A stretch of DNA of 64,000 bases from Alphaproteobacteria bacterium (GTDB lineage: Bacteria > Pseudomonadota > Alphaproteobacteria > Rhodospirillales > WMHbin7): positions 62,001 through 126,000 of the forward strand of contig JADFZV010000004.1 in NCBI GenBank assembly GCA_015232335.1. Direction: 5' to 3'. This document shows, one piece after another, positions 12,389 through 21,900 of the stretch. A program made the translations under genes and the position numbers. The notes beneath the pieces were generated by a model. That model was not told where the DNA came from, did not search any database, and was given only the letters and a program-made list of their open reading frames with translations. Each line of letters opens with the position of its first letter. Within the stretch, counting starts at the first letter, position 1.

Positions 12389-13605
12389 CGGCGATGACCA
12401 AACCCGGCAAGGTTGTCGTGCTGGATGGCAACGAGGCCGCCGCCAAGGGGGTAGCGCTCGCGCGTCCCGATGTGGTGGCGGTCTATCCCATCACGCCCCA
12501 ATCGTCGCTGGTCGAGCATCTGTCCAGCCTGATCGCTTCCGGCGAGCTGGATGCCGAACTGATGAATGTCGAAGGCGAGCATTCGGTGCTGTCGGCGTTG
12601 CAGGGCGCCGCACTTGCCGGAGCCAGAACCTATACCGCCACTTCGGGGCCGGGGCTGGCCTTCATGTTCGAGCCCTATATCCGCCAGCCCGGCCTGCGCC
12701 TGCCCATGGTGGCCTCGCTGGTGACCAGGGACACGCTGACGCCGCAATGCGTCTGGGGCGGCCACCAGGATGCCATGCTGGTGCGTGAATGCGGCTGGAT
12801 TCACATGTATTGCGAAACTGTTCAGGAAATCCTGGATAGCGTGATCATGGGCTATAAGGTGGCCGAGCATCCTGAAATTATGCTGCCGGTCAATGTCAAT
12901 CACGACGGCAATTACCTGTCCTTCGGCGTCACGCGCTGCGAGATTCCCGAGCAGGGGCTGGTCGATGATTTTCTGGGGCCTAAGAACATCAACTGGCATG
13001 CAGCCCTCGACCCTGAGCGCCCGATGTCGGTGGACCCTCTGACCGGCAATGCGGGCGGCGCCGGGCCTTCGATGTTCGTGCGTTACCGTAAGGGTCAGAC
13101 CGAGGCCATGGCGCACGCCCTTGATATCATCGCCGAGGTTCATGCCGACTGGGCCAAGCGCACCGGGCGTCATCATGCGCCCCTGGTCGAGGAATATCGC
13201 TTGGAGGGTGCCGAGGTGGCCCTGATAACGCTGGGCAGCATGACAGGCGCCGCCAAGGATTGTTGCGATGCCCTGCGCGCAGGTGGGCGCAAGGTGGGCG
13301 TGATCAAGGTGAAGACCTATCGACCCTTCCCTGTGGCCGCGATGGCCCGCGCCCTTTCACAGGTGAAGGCGGTGGGGGTGATGGATCGTTCGGTCAGTTA
13401 TGGCTGGAATTCTGGCCCCATGCACCAAGATACGCTGACCGTTCTGGGCAAGACGGGCCTGCGCATGCCTTGCCTGTCCTTCATTGGCGGGCTGGCTGGG
13501 GCCGACATCACCGAGGCGCATTTCGAGCGCGCCTATGACGCCGTGTTCAAGGCGGTTTCGGGCGACATGCCACCCGGCCCCCTCTGGGTCAACGAGAAGG
13601 ATTAG
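12385..13605 (+). CDS. padG: phenylglyoxylate oxidoreductase alpha-type subunit
   Basis: This 406-residue pyruvate-ferredoxin-oxidoreductase alpha (domains I and II) has VVAVYPITPQSSLVEHLSSL, then the MNVEGEHSVLSALQGAALAG segment and TATSGPGLAFMFEP. All of these are typical of the alpha chain that helps bind TPP and CoA. The ATG at 12385 is chosen because it overlaps the padF stop as ATGA and gives the normal N-terminus. Benzoyl-CoA production is inferred from the pad gene order; indolepyruvate or another aryl 2-oxoacid remains possible. Confidence 0.85.
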   Translation: MTAMTKPGKVVVLDGNEAAAKGVALARPDVVAVYPITPQSSLVEHLSSLIASGELDAELMNVEGEHSVLSALQGAALAGARTYTATSGPGLAFMFEPYIRQPGLRLPMVASLVTRDTLTPQCVWGGHQDAMLVRECGWIHMYCETVQEILDSVIMGYKVAEHPEIMLPVNVNHDGNYLSFGVTRCEIPEQGLVDDFLGPKNINWHAALDPERPMSVDPLTGNAGGAGPSMFVRYRKGQTEAMAHALDIIAEVHADWAKRTGRHHAPLVEEYRLEGAEVALITLGSMTGAAKDCCDALRAGGRKVGVIKVKTYRPFPVAAMARALSQVKAVGVMDRSVSYGWNSGPMHQDTLTVLGKTGLRMPCLSFIGGLAGADITEAHFERAYDAVFKAVSGDMPPGPLWVNEKD

Positions 13606-13607
13606 CG

Positions 13608-14858
13608 ATGCAAAGCTGCACCTATCTCATCGTTGGGGCCAGTCATGCGGGTCTTGCCGCTGCCGATGCCATTCGCATGATCGATCAGGCCTCGCCCATG
13701 ATTCTGGCCAGCCGCGAGTCACATTTGCCTTATTCGCCCACCATTCTGCCCTATGTGGTGTCGGGGCGTTCAAAGGCCGAAAGAACCGCCCTGCGCAGCG
13801 AGGCCTTCTTCAAGGAAAAAAACATCACCTTTCTGCGCTCTGCCCAGCTTCAATCGATCGATGCCGAAAAGTCCTTGGCCCATTTCGACCAGGGCACATC
13901 CATCCGCTTCGAAAAGCTTCTGCTGGCCACCGGCGCCGTCTCCAGCCTTCCTGCAATTCCGGGCCTTGGGGATGTCGCCTTCCATGTGCTGCGCACGATG
14001 GACGATGCGCTTGGGCTGAAGACGGCGATGATGGGAGCCCGGCGCGCCCTGGTTCTGGGTGCGGGGCTGATCGGCACCCATGCCGCCGAGAACATGGCCG
14101 AAGCGGGCATGAAGGTCAGCATCGTTGAGCCTGAGAAGCAGTTGCTGCCCGGCTATTTCGACGCTAAGGCCTCAGGCCTGATCGAGAAGGCCTTCGATGG
14201 CCACGGCATCGATCTGAAATTCGGACGCTCGGTTGCAAGCCTGAAACCCGGTGTCGCGGTACTGGATGATGGACAGGAGGTTCCGTTTGATCTTCTGCTG
14301 ATCGCCACCGGGGTCAGGCCCGCGCTGACCTATCTTGATGGCTCGGGCATTCGAATTGACCGGGGCATTCTGGTCGATGAGCGTCAGCACACGAATTTGC
14401 CCGCTGTCTGGGCGGCGGGCGATTGCGCCCAGGTCCGGCTCTTTCAATCCGAGGGCACCGGTGTTGCGGGCATTCTTCCCATGGCCGCCCTGCAGGGACG
14501 CATCGCGGGCCAGGGCATGGCGGGCGACGAGGGACAAAAACCCTTTCCTGGTGCTGTCTCGCTCAACACCTACAGCTTCTTCGGCCAGCAGGCGATCTCC
14601 GTGGGAGCGGGCATTTCGGGGGCCGACAGTCCGGGCGCTGAAACAGTCCTGCGCTTCGACGAGACGGCGAAAACCTATCTGCGTCTGGTGCTGAAAGATG
14701 GGCGACTGATGGGGGCGGCCTCGGTCAATCATCCGCTTGATCCCGGCATTCTGTGGCAACTTATCTTGCGCCAAACCGATCTGTCCGATGTGAAGGAGCG
14801 ATTCCTGGCCGATCCAAAAACGACAGGGCGTCTCTTGATGTCCAGGCTGTGGAGATAG
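13608..14858 (+). CDS. padH: phenylglyoxylate oxidoreductase FAD/NADH subunit
   Basis: This 416-residue pyridine-nucleotide-disulfide-type flavoprotein carries the FAD-binding YLIVGASHAGLAAADAIR and a second dinucleotide motif RALVLGAGLIGTHAAENM. An ATG/GD segment, VWAAGDCAQ, closes the FAD site. There is no redox-active CxxxxC pair, so it is a reductase-type subunit. In Azoarcus evansii the equivalent PadH lets the enzyme use NAD+ in place of ferredoxin. Its position between alpha and beta is characteristic of the pad cluster and is the strongest argument against a generic 2-oxoacid:ferredoxin oxidoreductase. Confidence 0.85.
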   Translation: MQSCTYLIVGASHAGLAAADAIRMIDQASPMILASRESHLPYSPTILPYVVSGRSKAERTALRSEAFFKEKNITFLRSAQLQSIDAEKSLAHFDQGTSIRFEKLLLATGAVSSLPAIPGLGDVAFHVLRTMDDALGLKTAMMGARRALVLGAGLIGTHAAENMAEAGMKVSIVEPEKQLLPGYFDAKASGLIEKAFDGHGIDLKFGRSVASLKPGVAVLDDGQEVPFDLLLIATGVRPALTYLDGSGIRIDRGILVDERQHTNLPAVWAAGDCAQVRLFQSEGTGVAGILPMAALQGRIAGQGMAGDEGQKPFPGAVSLNTYSFFGQQAISVGAGISGADSPGAETVLRFDETAKTYLRLVLKDGRLMGAASVNHPLDPGILWQLILRQTDLSDVKERFLADPKTTGRLLMSRLWR

Positions 14859-14861
14859 GCC

Positions 14862-16178
14862 ATGGGCGCTTTCAACAGCCTGACCTACAACTCCAATATC
14901 TGCATCGGCTGCGGCGAATGCATGATGGCCTGCGCCAAGGCAAAATCGGGAGACGCCGATCGCTTCGATCAGTCGCGCATCAAGATTGTTCCTGCGGGCG
15001 ACAACAAGTTCGAGGCCGCCCTGTGCCGCCAGTGCGGGGATGCCAATTGCGTCGTGAACTGCCCGGCAGGCGCATTGACCAAGAACGCGGCCAGCGGCGT
15101 GGTGGATTGGAACGCCGATCTGTGCGTGACCTGCCTGCTTTGTACCGTGGGCTGCGCCTATGGCGGCATCACCTTCGAGTCCTCGGTCGGCCATGTCGCC
15201 AAATGCGACACATGCGGGGGCGATCCTGCTTGCGTCAAGGTCTGCAAGAGCGGAGCACTTGGTTACGTCACCACCGCTTCGATCTATAACGACTATGGCA
15301 AGCAGGAAGACCTGTTCGCGCCGGGTCTGGCCGCCTGTCAGGGCTGCAATTCGGAATTGATGATTCGCCATGTGCTAAGGCGCGTGGGGCGCAATGTGGT
15401 GGTGGCGGCTCCGCCCGGCTGCATTCCCGGCATGGGCACGGTGGGCTATAACGGAAAGGCGGGCGCCAAGGTGCCCATCTTTCATCCCCTGCTGACCAAT
15501 ACCGCCAGCATGCTGGCGGGCTTGAAGCGCACCTATGAGCGTCAGGGCAGGGATGTCACGGCGCTGGCCCTGGCGGGCGACGGCGGGGCTTCGGATGTGG
15601 GATTCCAGTCGCTTTCGGGGGCGGCCGAGCGCGGCGAGCATATCCTCTTCCTGTGTTTCGACAATGAAGGTTATATGAATACCGGCATGCAGGCCTCCAG
15701 CGCCACCAGCTTCGGCTCCTGGACAAGCACGACGCCGGTGGGTGACAAGCTTCAGGGCAAGCGCACGGATGCAAAGAATCTGCCCATGGTCATGATGATG
15801 CACAATGCTGCCTATGTCGCCACGGCCTCCAGCGTCTTCATGGAAGATTTCTACAGAAAGCTGGACAAGGCGCTGGCCGCCTCGAAGCAGGGTTTCGCCT
15901 ATCTGCATCTCTATGCGCCCTGTCCTTCGGGCTGGCGCTTTCCGGCTAGCCTCACCATCGATGTCTGCCGCTTGATGGTGGAAAGCAATTTCGTGACACT
16001 CTGGGAATACACGCCAGAAACCGGATTGGTCTTTACAAGGCCCACCGATAAGCCGAAACCCCTGGAAAGCTATTTGAAGGCGATTGGAAAATACCGCCAT
16101 CTGGCCCAGGAGCAGGTGGACAGAATCAAGAAACTGTTGGAGGATCGGTTGGTCCTGTTGAAGCGTTTTGTGCGCTAA
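14862..16178 (+). CDS. padI: phenylglyoxylate oxidoreductase beta-type subunit with N-terminal ferredoxin domain
   Basis: In this 438-residue fusion, residues 1-135 form a polyferredoxin domain (CIGCGECMMACAKAK, CRQCGDANCVVNCP, CVTCLLCTVGC, CDTCGGDPACVKVC). Residues 150-430 form the TPP-binding beta chain, with ACQGCNSELMIRHVLR and a GDGGASD...FDNEGYMNTG motif that binds thiamine diphosphate and Mg. Ordinary PFOR beta chains lack the ferredoxin extension; PadI has it. It is followed after 32 bases by padJ, with a separate ribosome site (AGGAAGAAGAAGGGGAG). Confidence 0.88.
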   Translation: MGAFNSLTYNSNICIGCGECMMACAKAKSGDADRFDQSRIKIVPAGDNKFEAALCRQCGDANCVVNCPAGALTKNAASGVVDWNADLCVTCLLCTVGCAYGGITFESSVGHVAKCDTCGGDPACVKVCKSGALGYVTTASIYNDYGKQEDLFAPGLAACQGCNSELMIRHVLRRVGRNVVVAAPPGCIPGMGTVGYNGKAGAKVPIFHPLLTNTASMLAGLKRTYERQGRDVTALALAGDGGASDVGFQSLSGAAERGEHILFLCFDNEGYMNTGMQASSATSFGSWTSTTPVGDKLQGKRTDAKNLPMVMMMHNAAYVATASSVFMEDFYRKLDKALAASKQGFAYLHLYAPCPSGWRFPASLTIDVCRLMVESNFVTLWEYTPETGLVFTRPTDKPKPLESYLKAIGKYRHLAQEQVDRIKKLLEDRLVLLKRFVR

Positions 16179-16210
16179 TTGGGCCGTCAGGAAGAAGAAG
16201 GGGAGACGAC

Positions 16211-17524
16211 ATGACCAGCAAGCAGATGTACCAGCCCGACATCGAAACCATGCCCAGGGCCAAGCTGGCCGAGGTGCAACTGGCCCGTCTGAAAAAGATC
16301 GTGCGCCACGCCTATGACAATGTGCCGCATTACAAGGCGTCGTTCGACAAAGCGGGGGTCAAGCCCGATGACCTTAAGGAACTGGCCGACATCGCCCGCT
16401 TCCCCTTTACGGTCAAGAACGATCTTCGCGACAATTACCCCTTCAAGATGTTCGCCGTGCCTCGGGAAAAGGTGGTGCGCATTCACGCCTCGTCGGGCAC
16501 CACCGGCAAGCCCACCGTGGTCGGCTATACGCCGGCCGACATCAACAACTGGGCCGATCTGATGGCGCGCTCGATGATGGGGGCGGGGGCGCGCCCCGGC
16601 GATGTCATCCACAATGCCTATGGCTATGGCCTGTTCACCGGCGGCCTGGGGGCCCATTACGGGGCCGAGCGTCTGGGGGCTTCGGTAGTGCCGATGTCGG
16701 GGGGCAATACCGAAAAGCAGATCGTGCTGATTCAAGATTTCGGGGCGCGCGTCTTGTGCGCCACCCCCTCCTATGCGCTCAACATCGCCGAAGTTGCCGA
16801 GAAGGAAGGGATCGATCTCAGGAAATCGACGTTGAAAATTGGCATCTTCGGGGCTGAGCCCTGGAGCGAGCAGATGCGGGCCGAGCTGGACGAGCGGCTG
16901 GGAATCAAGGCGGTCGATATCTACGGCCTGTCCGAGATCATGGGGCCGGGCGTTGCCGCCGAATGCGAGCATCGCGTCGGCCTGCATGGCTGGGAGGATC
17001 ATTTCCTGTTCGAGATCGTCGATCCCGATACCATGCAGCCCATGCCCATGGGCCAGCCCGGAGAGTTGGTCATCACCACGCTGACCAAGGAAGCGCTGCC
17101 CATCATTCGCTATCGCACCAGAGACATCACGAAGCTGACCGACGAGACCTGCGCTTGCGGGCGCACGCATACGCGAATTCTGCGCGTCACCGGCCGCAAT
17201 GACGATATGCTGATTATTCGTGGGGTCAATGTCTATCCCAGCCAGATCGAATCGGTGATGGTGGGACGGCCCGGCGTGTCGCCGCACTACCAGCTTGTCG
17301 TGCAGCGCGATGGCAATCTGGATACGCTGACCGTCGAGGTCGAGGCCGAACCCGGCATGGCGACCAGCCAGGAGGCCTATGATTCCATCGGCAAGGATGT
17401 GCAGCATCACATCAAGACCATGGTCGGCGTTTCCTGCCGTGTTGTGGTGCTTTCTCCCGGCGAGATTCCCCGCTCGATGGGCAAGGCGGTGCGCGTGCGC
17501 GACCTGCGCAAGAAACCAGCGTGA
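16211..17524 (+). CDS. padJ: phenylacetate-CoA ligase
   Basis: This 437-residue ANL-superfamily adenylating enzyme activates phenylacetate with ATP and CoA. The P-loop-like HASSGTTGKPTVVGYT, the GAEPWSEQMR stretch, YGLSEIMGPGVAAEC and the C-terminal hinge around RNDDMLIIRGVNVYPSQIE are all present. It is the last gene of the pad operon and is followed by a strong hairpin terminator at 17561. It is as close to aerobic PaaK as to anaerobic PadJ by sequence; context favours the anaerobic pathway. Confidence 0.92.
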   Translation: MTSKQMYQPDIETMPRAKLAEVQLARLKKIVRHAYDNVPHYKASFDKAGVKPDDLKELADIARFPFTVKNDLRDNYPFKMFAVPREKVVRIHASSGTTGKPTVVGYTPADINNWADLMARSMMGAGARPGDVIHNAYGYGLFTGGLGAHYGAERLGASVVPMSGGNTEKQIVLIQDFGARVLCATPSYALNIAEVAEKEGIDLRKSTLKIGIFGAEPWSEQMRAELDERLGIKAVDIYGLSEIMGPGVAAECEHRVGLHGWEDHFLFEIVDPDTMQPMPMGQPGELVITTLTKEALPIIRYRTRDITKLTDETCACGRTHTRILRVTGRNDDMLIIRGVNVYPSQIESVMVGRPGVSPHYQLVVQRDGNLDTLTVEVEAEPGMATSQEAYDSIGKDVQHHIKTMVGVSCRVVVLSPGEIPRSMGKAVRVRDLRKKPA

Positions 17525-17560
17525 GTTTTTGATGGCAAGGGATCATCGCGAGATGATCCA

Positions 17561-17600
17561 GCCTCGCAATGCCCCCTTCTGGGGGCGTTGCGAGGCTTTA
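17561..17600 (+). terminator. intrinsic terminator of the pad operon
   Basis: A 16-bp stem (17561-17576 with 17581-17596, one G-T pair), a TTCT loop and a trailing TTTA form a strong hairpin 36 bases after the padJ stop. It ends three bases before the CRISPR repeat, so it also insulates the repeat from pad read-through. Confidence 0.8.
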
Positions 17601-17602
17601 TC

Positions 17603-17638
17603 GTTGCGGTTTGACCGCTAATCCCTATCGGCTATAAT
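17603..17638 (+). CRISPR. solitary type II-C CRISPR repeat (one repeat, no spacer)
   Basis: This 36-nt element begins GTTGCGG and ends GGCTATAAT, the same frame and ends as known type II-C repeats (for Neisseria: GTTGTAG...CTACAAT, 36 nt). Positions 17613-17633 are the exact reverse complement of 22134-22154, the anti-repeat of the tracrRNA beside cas9. It lies 74 bases beyond the cas2 stop, where a II-C array normally sits. Only one copy exists: 13 bases after it a terminator hairpin begins, and before it is the padJ terminator. The array is therefore either fully collapsed or never expanded. Assembly collapse cannot be excluded from sequence alone. Confidence 0.82.
17611..17638 (+). promoter_or_regulatory. 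sigma70 promoter embedded in the CRISPR repeat
   Basis: TTGACC (17611-17616), a 16-base spacer and a perfect TATAAT (17633-17638) lie inside the repeat. In Neisseria and Campylobacter II-C arrays each repeat also carries its own promoter. Predicted initiation is near 17645, and the next feature is the terminator at 17652, so the native transcript would be about 35 nt. Confidence 0.7.
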
Positions 17639-17651
17639 ACATACCCACCTA

Positions 17652-17679
17652 ACGCCCTGGAAACAGGGCGTTTTCTTTT
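17652..17679 (+). terminator. intrinsic terminator directly after the repeat
   Basis: ACGCCCTG-GAAA-CAGGGCGT is an 8-bp perfect stem with a GAAA loop, followed by TTTCTTTT, on the plus strand. It fits the expected end of a plus-strand CRISPR array. Nothing on the minus side is T-rich, so it does not serve cas2. Confidence 0.8.
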
Positions 17680-17712
17680 GTCGGAGGGGGAGCAAAAATA
17701 CAACATGGCGGC

Positions 17713-18042
17713 CTAAAACAGGGTCAGTTGCGAGGGGTTCTTTTTGGCAGGTTCCCGTTTTCTTCCATCAAAACAGGCGATGTTTTCATACTGCTTGTCG
17801 GTCAGGTAGACGATATGCACCTTGCCCGTGCGCGGCACATTCCTCTCGACCCGCCGGGTCAGGGTTTCCGTCTGCTCCTTGCCGGAACAAAAGCGCATAT
17901 AGACTGAAAACTGCGACATTTCGTAGCCTTCGTCGAGAAGAAAATTGCGAAAGCGCGTTGCCTCCTTGCGTTCCTTCTTTGTCAGCACCGGCAAATCGAA
18001 CAGCACGATCATCCACATGAGCCGGTATCCGCAAAGTGCCAT
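17713..18042 (-). CDS. cas2: CRISPR-associated endonuclease Cas2 (type II-C)
   Basis: This 109-residue ferredoxin-fold protein opens GYRLMWMIVLFDLP, with the beta-1 Asp of Cas2, and contains SQFSVYMRFC, the usual second strand. With Cas1 it forms the integrase that inserts new spacers. Its start lies three bases after the cas1 stop on the minus strand, completing a cas9-cas1-cas2 operon. No csn2 or cas4 follows, which fits subtype II-C. The gene is intact. Confidence 0.93.
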   Translation of the reverse strand: MALCGYRLMWMIVLFDLPVLTKKERKEATRFRNFLLDEGYEMSQFSVYMRFCSGKEQTETLTRRVERNVPRTGKVHIVYLTDKQYENIACFDGRKREPAKKNPSQLTLF

Positions 18043-18045
18043 GGG

Positions 18046-18957
18046 TTAGCTGTCAGCCGCCAGATCGAGGGGCAGGGGCGACAGGGGCAGGTCGAGCGAG
18101 GTCTCGCCGCTTTCAAACGCCTGACCCAGCGAGGCGGCAAGCCGCTCCAGGCAGGTTCCCAAAGGGGTCATTCCCTTTGCGGTGTGCATGTCGGCAATGG
18201 TCAGCCCGGCCAGGGTTTCCTTGGCTTCGCGGTTTACCTCTTCGATACCTGATGCAACGAGACGGACGACAAGAAGATCGACCAGGGGACGGAAGGGTTC
18301 CATCAAATCATCGACCAGGCACATATCGTTGGCCCGATGACGGTGATGGATGCCCAAGGAGGGGTGCAGACCCGCAGCCACTACGGCCCGCGCGGTGGCC
18401 GAGCGCAGGACCGTGTAACCATAATTCAAAAGGCCGTTCAGGCCGGGGGCCGATCGGTCGCGTCTGAAATCCTCTCCGAACAACAGGGGCCAGTAACGCC
18501 GTGCCGCCTGCGCTTCCAAATTTGTTGGATCGCCCGAGGCGACTTGGCGGGCCAACAGGCGGAATCCGTTTCCGGATTTGCCCAAAGCATTCAGCACGGC
18601 GCCTTGCTGCTCGATCTTGGCGCGGATCAGGATTTGCCAAAGCCGTTTGCCCAAAGGCTTGGTGGCCTCAAGCTGGGCCAGCATGCGGGCCGCCTGGGCA
18701 TGATGCCCCACCATGGGCCAGACCCAGGCCACCGGCGCATGATTGGGGCCGCACAAAATCAGAATTGCGCCCTGTTCGGCCAGGGCGACCAACAGATTGT
18801 TGGAATAGGAAACGCCATGGGCGTTGACGACGACCACGCCGATATCGGCCAGGGGAACCCGTCCCAATTCCTCCTTGCCCTCCGACACGGTCATGAAACC
18901 GCGAAAGGCCGCCAGATGACGGTTGTCCTGGGCGATTTCGATGATCCGCCCGATCAT
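18046..18957 (-). CDS. cas1: CRISPR-associated endonuclease Cas1 (type II)
   Basis: This is a 303-residue integrase, starting MIGRIIEIAQDNRHLAAFRG. Type II hallmarks include NYGYTVLRSATARAVVAAGL, the catalytic His in LHPSLGIHHRH and the Asp in LVDDLMEPFRPLVD. The true start is the ATG at 18957, overlapping the cas9 stop as ATGA. A longer frame to 19053 only reads cas9 sequence in another frame. No lesion is visible, so spacer acquisition should be possible. Confidence 0.95.
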   Translation of the reverse strand: MIGRIIEIAQDNRHLAAFRGFMTVSEGKEELGRVPLADIGVVVVNAHGVSYSNNLLVALAEQGAILILCGPNHAPVAWVWPMVGHHAQAARMLAQLEATKPLGKRLWQILIRAKIEQQGAVLNALGKSGNGFRLLARQVASGDPTNLEAQAARRYWPLLFGEDFRRDRSAPGLNGLLNYGYTVLRSATARAVVAAGLHPSLGIHHRHRANDMCLVDDLMEPFRPLVDLLVVRLVASGIEEVNREAKETLAGLTIADMHTAKGMTPLGTCLERLAASLGQAFESGETSLDLPLSPLPLDLAADS

Positions 18958-21900
18958 TGGGGCGGACCAGGATCGTTGACGCGTCCAAGATAATCGACGG
19001 TGACCTTGCGGGCACCGCGCTCTTTCAGCCTGCTGTAACTTATCATGAGCCAACGGAAGGGATCGTCTTCATCCTTATGCCGTTTGTCCAGGCTTCCGCT
19101 TTCCCTGTGTCCTGCGAGGAAGAAAAGGCTCTCTCGAAGCTGAAATACGCGAAATATATTGTCACCATCAAGCGCCAATAAATCACCACGATACACGCGC
19201 ATTATCCGCTTGGGGTAAGGTTCCAGGCTTTGCCAAGTAGTCCGAAATTCTCTTTTGTTGGCAGAGTAGACGCTTACAACTTCACCGCACCATTTTCCTT
19301 CCTGAGTTTCATAAATCTCCACATAGGCATTTTCGCCGGGCACGACGGCCTTATAGGCTTGCCCCTCATTGTCGTTGAAAGCTACGAATCCTTGTTCCAC
19401 TTTCGTCAGGCGCACATGGCGAATGCCCGTGCTTGCCGAATAGTCTGAAAGCGCTTTCGCCAATTCTTTTTTGTCGCCGCGAGCAAACGCCGTTGCCTCC
19501 ATTACCTCGTTCCTGAGCGCTTTATCCCGGATGCGAGCGATCTCGTTTTCGTTCAGGCCTATCAGTGGTTTTCTGTAGACCAAGGTGGCCCCGTTTTCCT
19601 TTTCTGGATTTCGAACGATGCCGTAGGCCGTATCCTCGTGAAGCCTGCCGCCCACCCCATGATCCGGCCTGTGAGAAATCACGATCTTATCGACACGTTC
19701 TTTCAAGGCGTCGCGGAATCCATCCCAGGGATCGGGCATGTCGTCGATCAGCCGTTCACGGTATTGGTCCGATGCGCTGGCCACACGTTGCAGCATCGAA
19801 CGGTCGGTAACGCCCACCACGAAGGCGTCGATGGCGTGGTGGCGGTGATCGAAGCGGTTTTTCTGATTGTGATCCGAAAGCAGGGAATTAAGCCCCCATT
19901 TTCCGCGCAGCATCTGCGTCAACCGTCCGGTGACCACCCAGACCTTGTAGGGTCCGGCTATTTTGGTCAGATAGTCCCGCGTCAGACGTGAAATGTACTG
20001 CGTGTCCACCAATTGGCGGGCCAGGAAATCTCCAGTCCCCTCGAATTTCGCCATGGCATCCTCGCCGAAGCGCCAGCGCTTGTTCTTGGGCAGCGCCGAG
20101 GCCCTCAGAAGCATTTCCTCCCAATCGAATCCGTCCGCTCCCGTGTGGAAGGCCTCGAAAGGCGAGCGGTTGCCTTTGTAGCGGTTGGCCCTGCACATGC
20201 TGACGGTTTTGTTGGCCGGGCTATTGTCCAAAGTGCGCTTGAAGGGAAGGATATGTTCCACCTCCACATCGCGGCTGAACAGATTGTGAATCGAGATGGC
20301 ATCGCCGGTATAGACGCATCTTCTGGCCAATGGGTCATCGTTCAGTTCCTCCCAAAGTCGCATGCGCAGCATGTTCTCGCCATTATCCGGCAAACCCAGT
20401 TCCGCAAGTTTTGTCCGTCGATCATCGTTCTTCTTCTGGTTCTTGGCCTGCTCTTTGTTCTTTTCCGCCTTGGCCTCCTTGCCAAGCGGCAGGTCGCGGG
20501 CGATTTCCACCACGATCTCGGCGGGGGGGCCGTATTTCTCAGCAAGGGCATTGACCAGTTTGCGCAACTCGTTCATGGCGACATGGACGGTGGGATTGGC
20601 AATGCGTCCAAATCTTTTTTCTGGATCGTGCTGGATGTCACCCGTGCCGACGACGGCATGGGTTAGCACTTCGCCGTAATAGGGCAGCCGGTCGAAGACC
20701 TCGCCATCCGGCAGGCGGGCATGGTCGTATCCGGCCCGCTTTGCCGCTTCGGCATAATTGATCATCTCAGCTTCCATGAGGGGGACGATCTTGCCAAGCG
20801 CCCTGCGGCCCAATCTGCCGTAGCCATCGATTAAAGACACGTCCGCCACATTGGCGGCGGCTTCCGGTGACAAGCCCCATTCCGCCATAGCTTGTTCGAT
20901 CAACTTGTCCTCGTTGGGCTCCTCAAGCAGGGTTTCGACAATGCCGTTCTGGCGATCAAGGCCCATGGTCCACCAACGGGGGCCGAAGCAATCCTTGTGG
21001 GCAAGGGAGATGCCCGTGGCATCCCCCTTAAGGCCTTCGCGTTTTTCGCTTTCCAGGTTGAAGCTGGTTTCCGTTCCCAGTCCCAGAAGGCCTCGCATCT
21101 TCTTGAAGGAAAGCTCCTTCTTGCCCGCAAGTTCTCCCTGCAGCTTGTCGCGCTCGGTCTTTGAAAGGGACCTGTGCGTCTGGTCGGCAAAGACGATTTC
21201 CAGATTGACCAATTCGCTGAGCATGCGGAAACGCTGCACGATGGGAAGGGCGAGGGGGGCTCGCTGATCCGTGGGATCAAGGGCGCATTTTCCAGGAATG
21301 GTCGGTTTCAGCGGGCGTTGATAGAAGATGATGTCCCGGATTTTTGCCCTTGCCTCGTCCGATAGCGCCAGTCCCAGTTCAGTCTGCCTTTTCCATAGAA
21401 GATCGAATTCTTCCGCATACATGGCGCGGTCGGCATACAAGTCATACTCGTTCTTGTTCTTCACCACATGCGGGCGGGCTCTCAGCGTGAGGTGCGGTTT
21501 CACAGTGCCGTCCTTGCTCCCACGTACGGTTCGATCCTTGCGAAAGGAAACGAACAGATATTCCCCGAGAGTGCGGGCGCCGGATTCGACGATGGCGGCT
21601 CTCAATTTGCCGATGCCGCCTTTCATGCCCTTGATGTCGTCGCTCTTCTGCTTCTTGTCTGTCTTGCGGTTGCTTTGAAAACCGCGACGTTGGTTGATGT
21701 GGAAGATGGCGCGTCCCAGATGAAAGGCGGGCAGGGGCTCGTCAAGCCCCTTGGCCCGAAGTTCATAGGGGTCGATTTCCTGAAGCGCCTTGCGGGCTGC
21801 CACGTCACTTGGCATCAGCCCGTAGCGGATCAGGGCATTCATGAGGTCGGCGCGTCGGTCAACAAACCTGTCGCGGCGCTTGCGGGCTCCCCTTGCGGTT

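Noticed and set aside
17639..17712. Possible further degenerate repeats or spacers between the repeat and cas2
   Set aside because: The stretch holds only a terminator and AT-rich bases; no second copy of the repeat ends is present.
18958..19053. Longer Cas1 start at 19053
   Set aside because: The extra 32 residues lie inside cas9 in another frame and do not look like Cas1; the ATGA overlap at 18957 is the usual arrangement.
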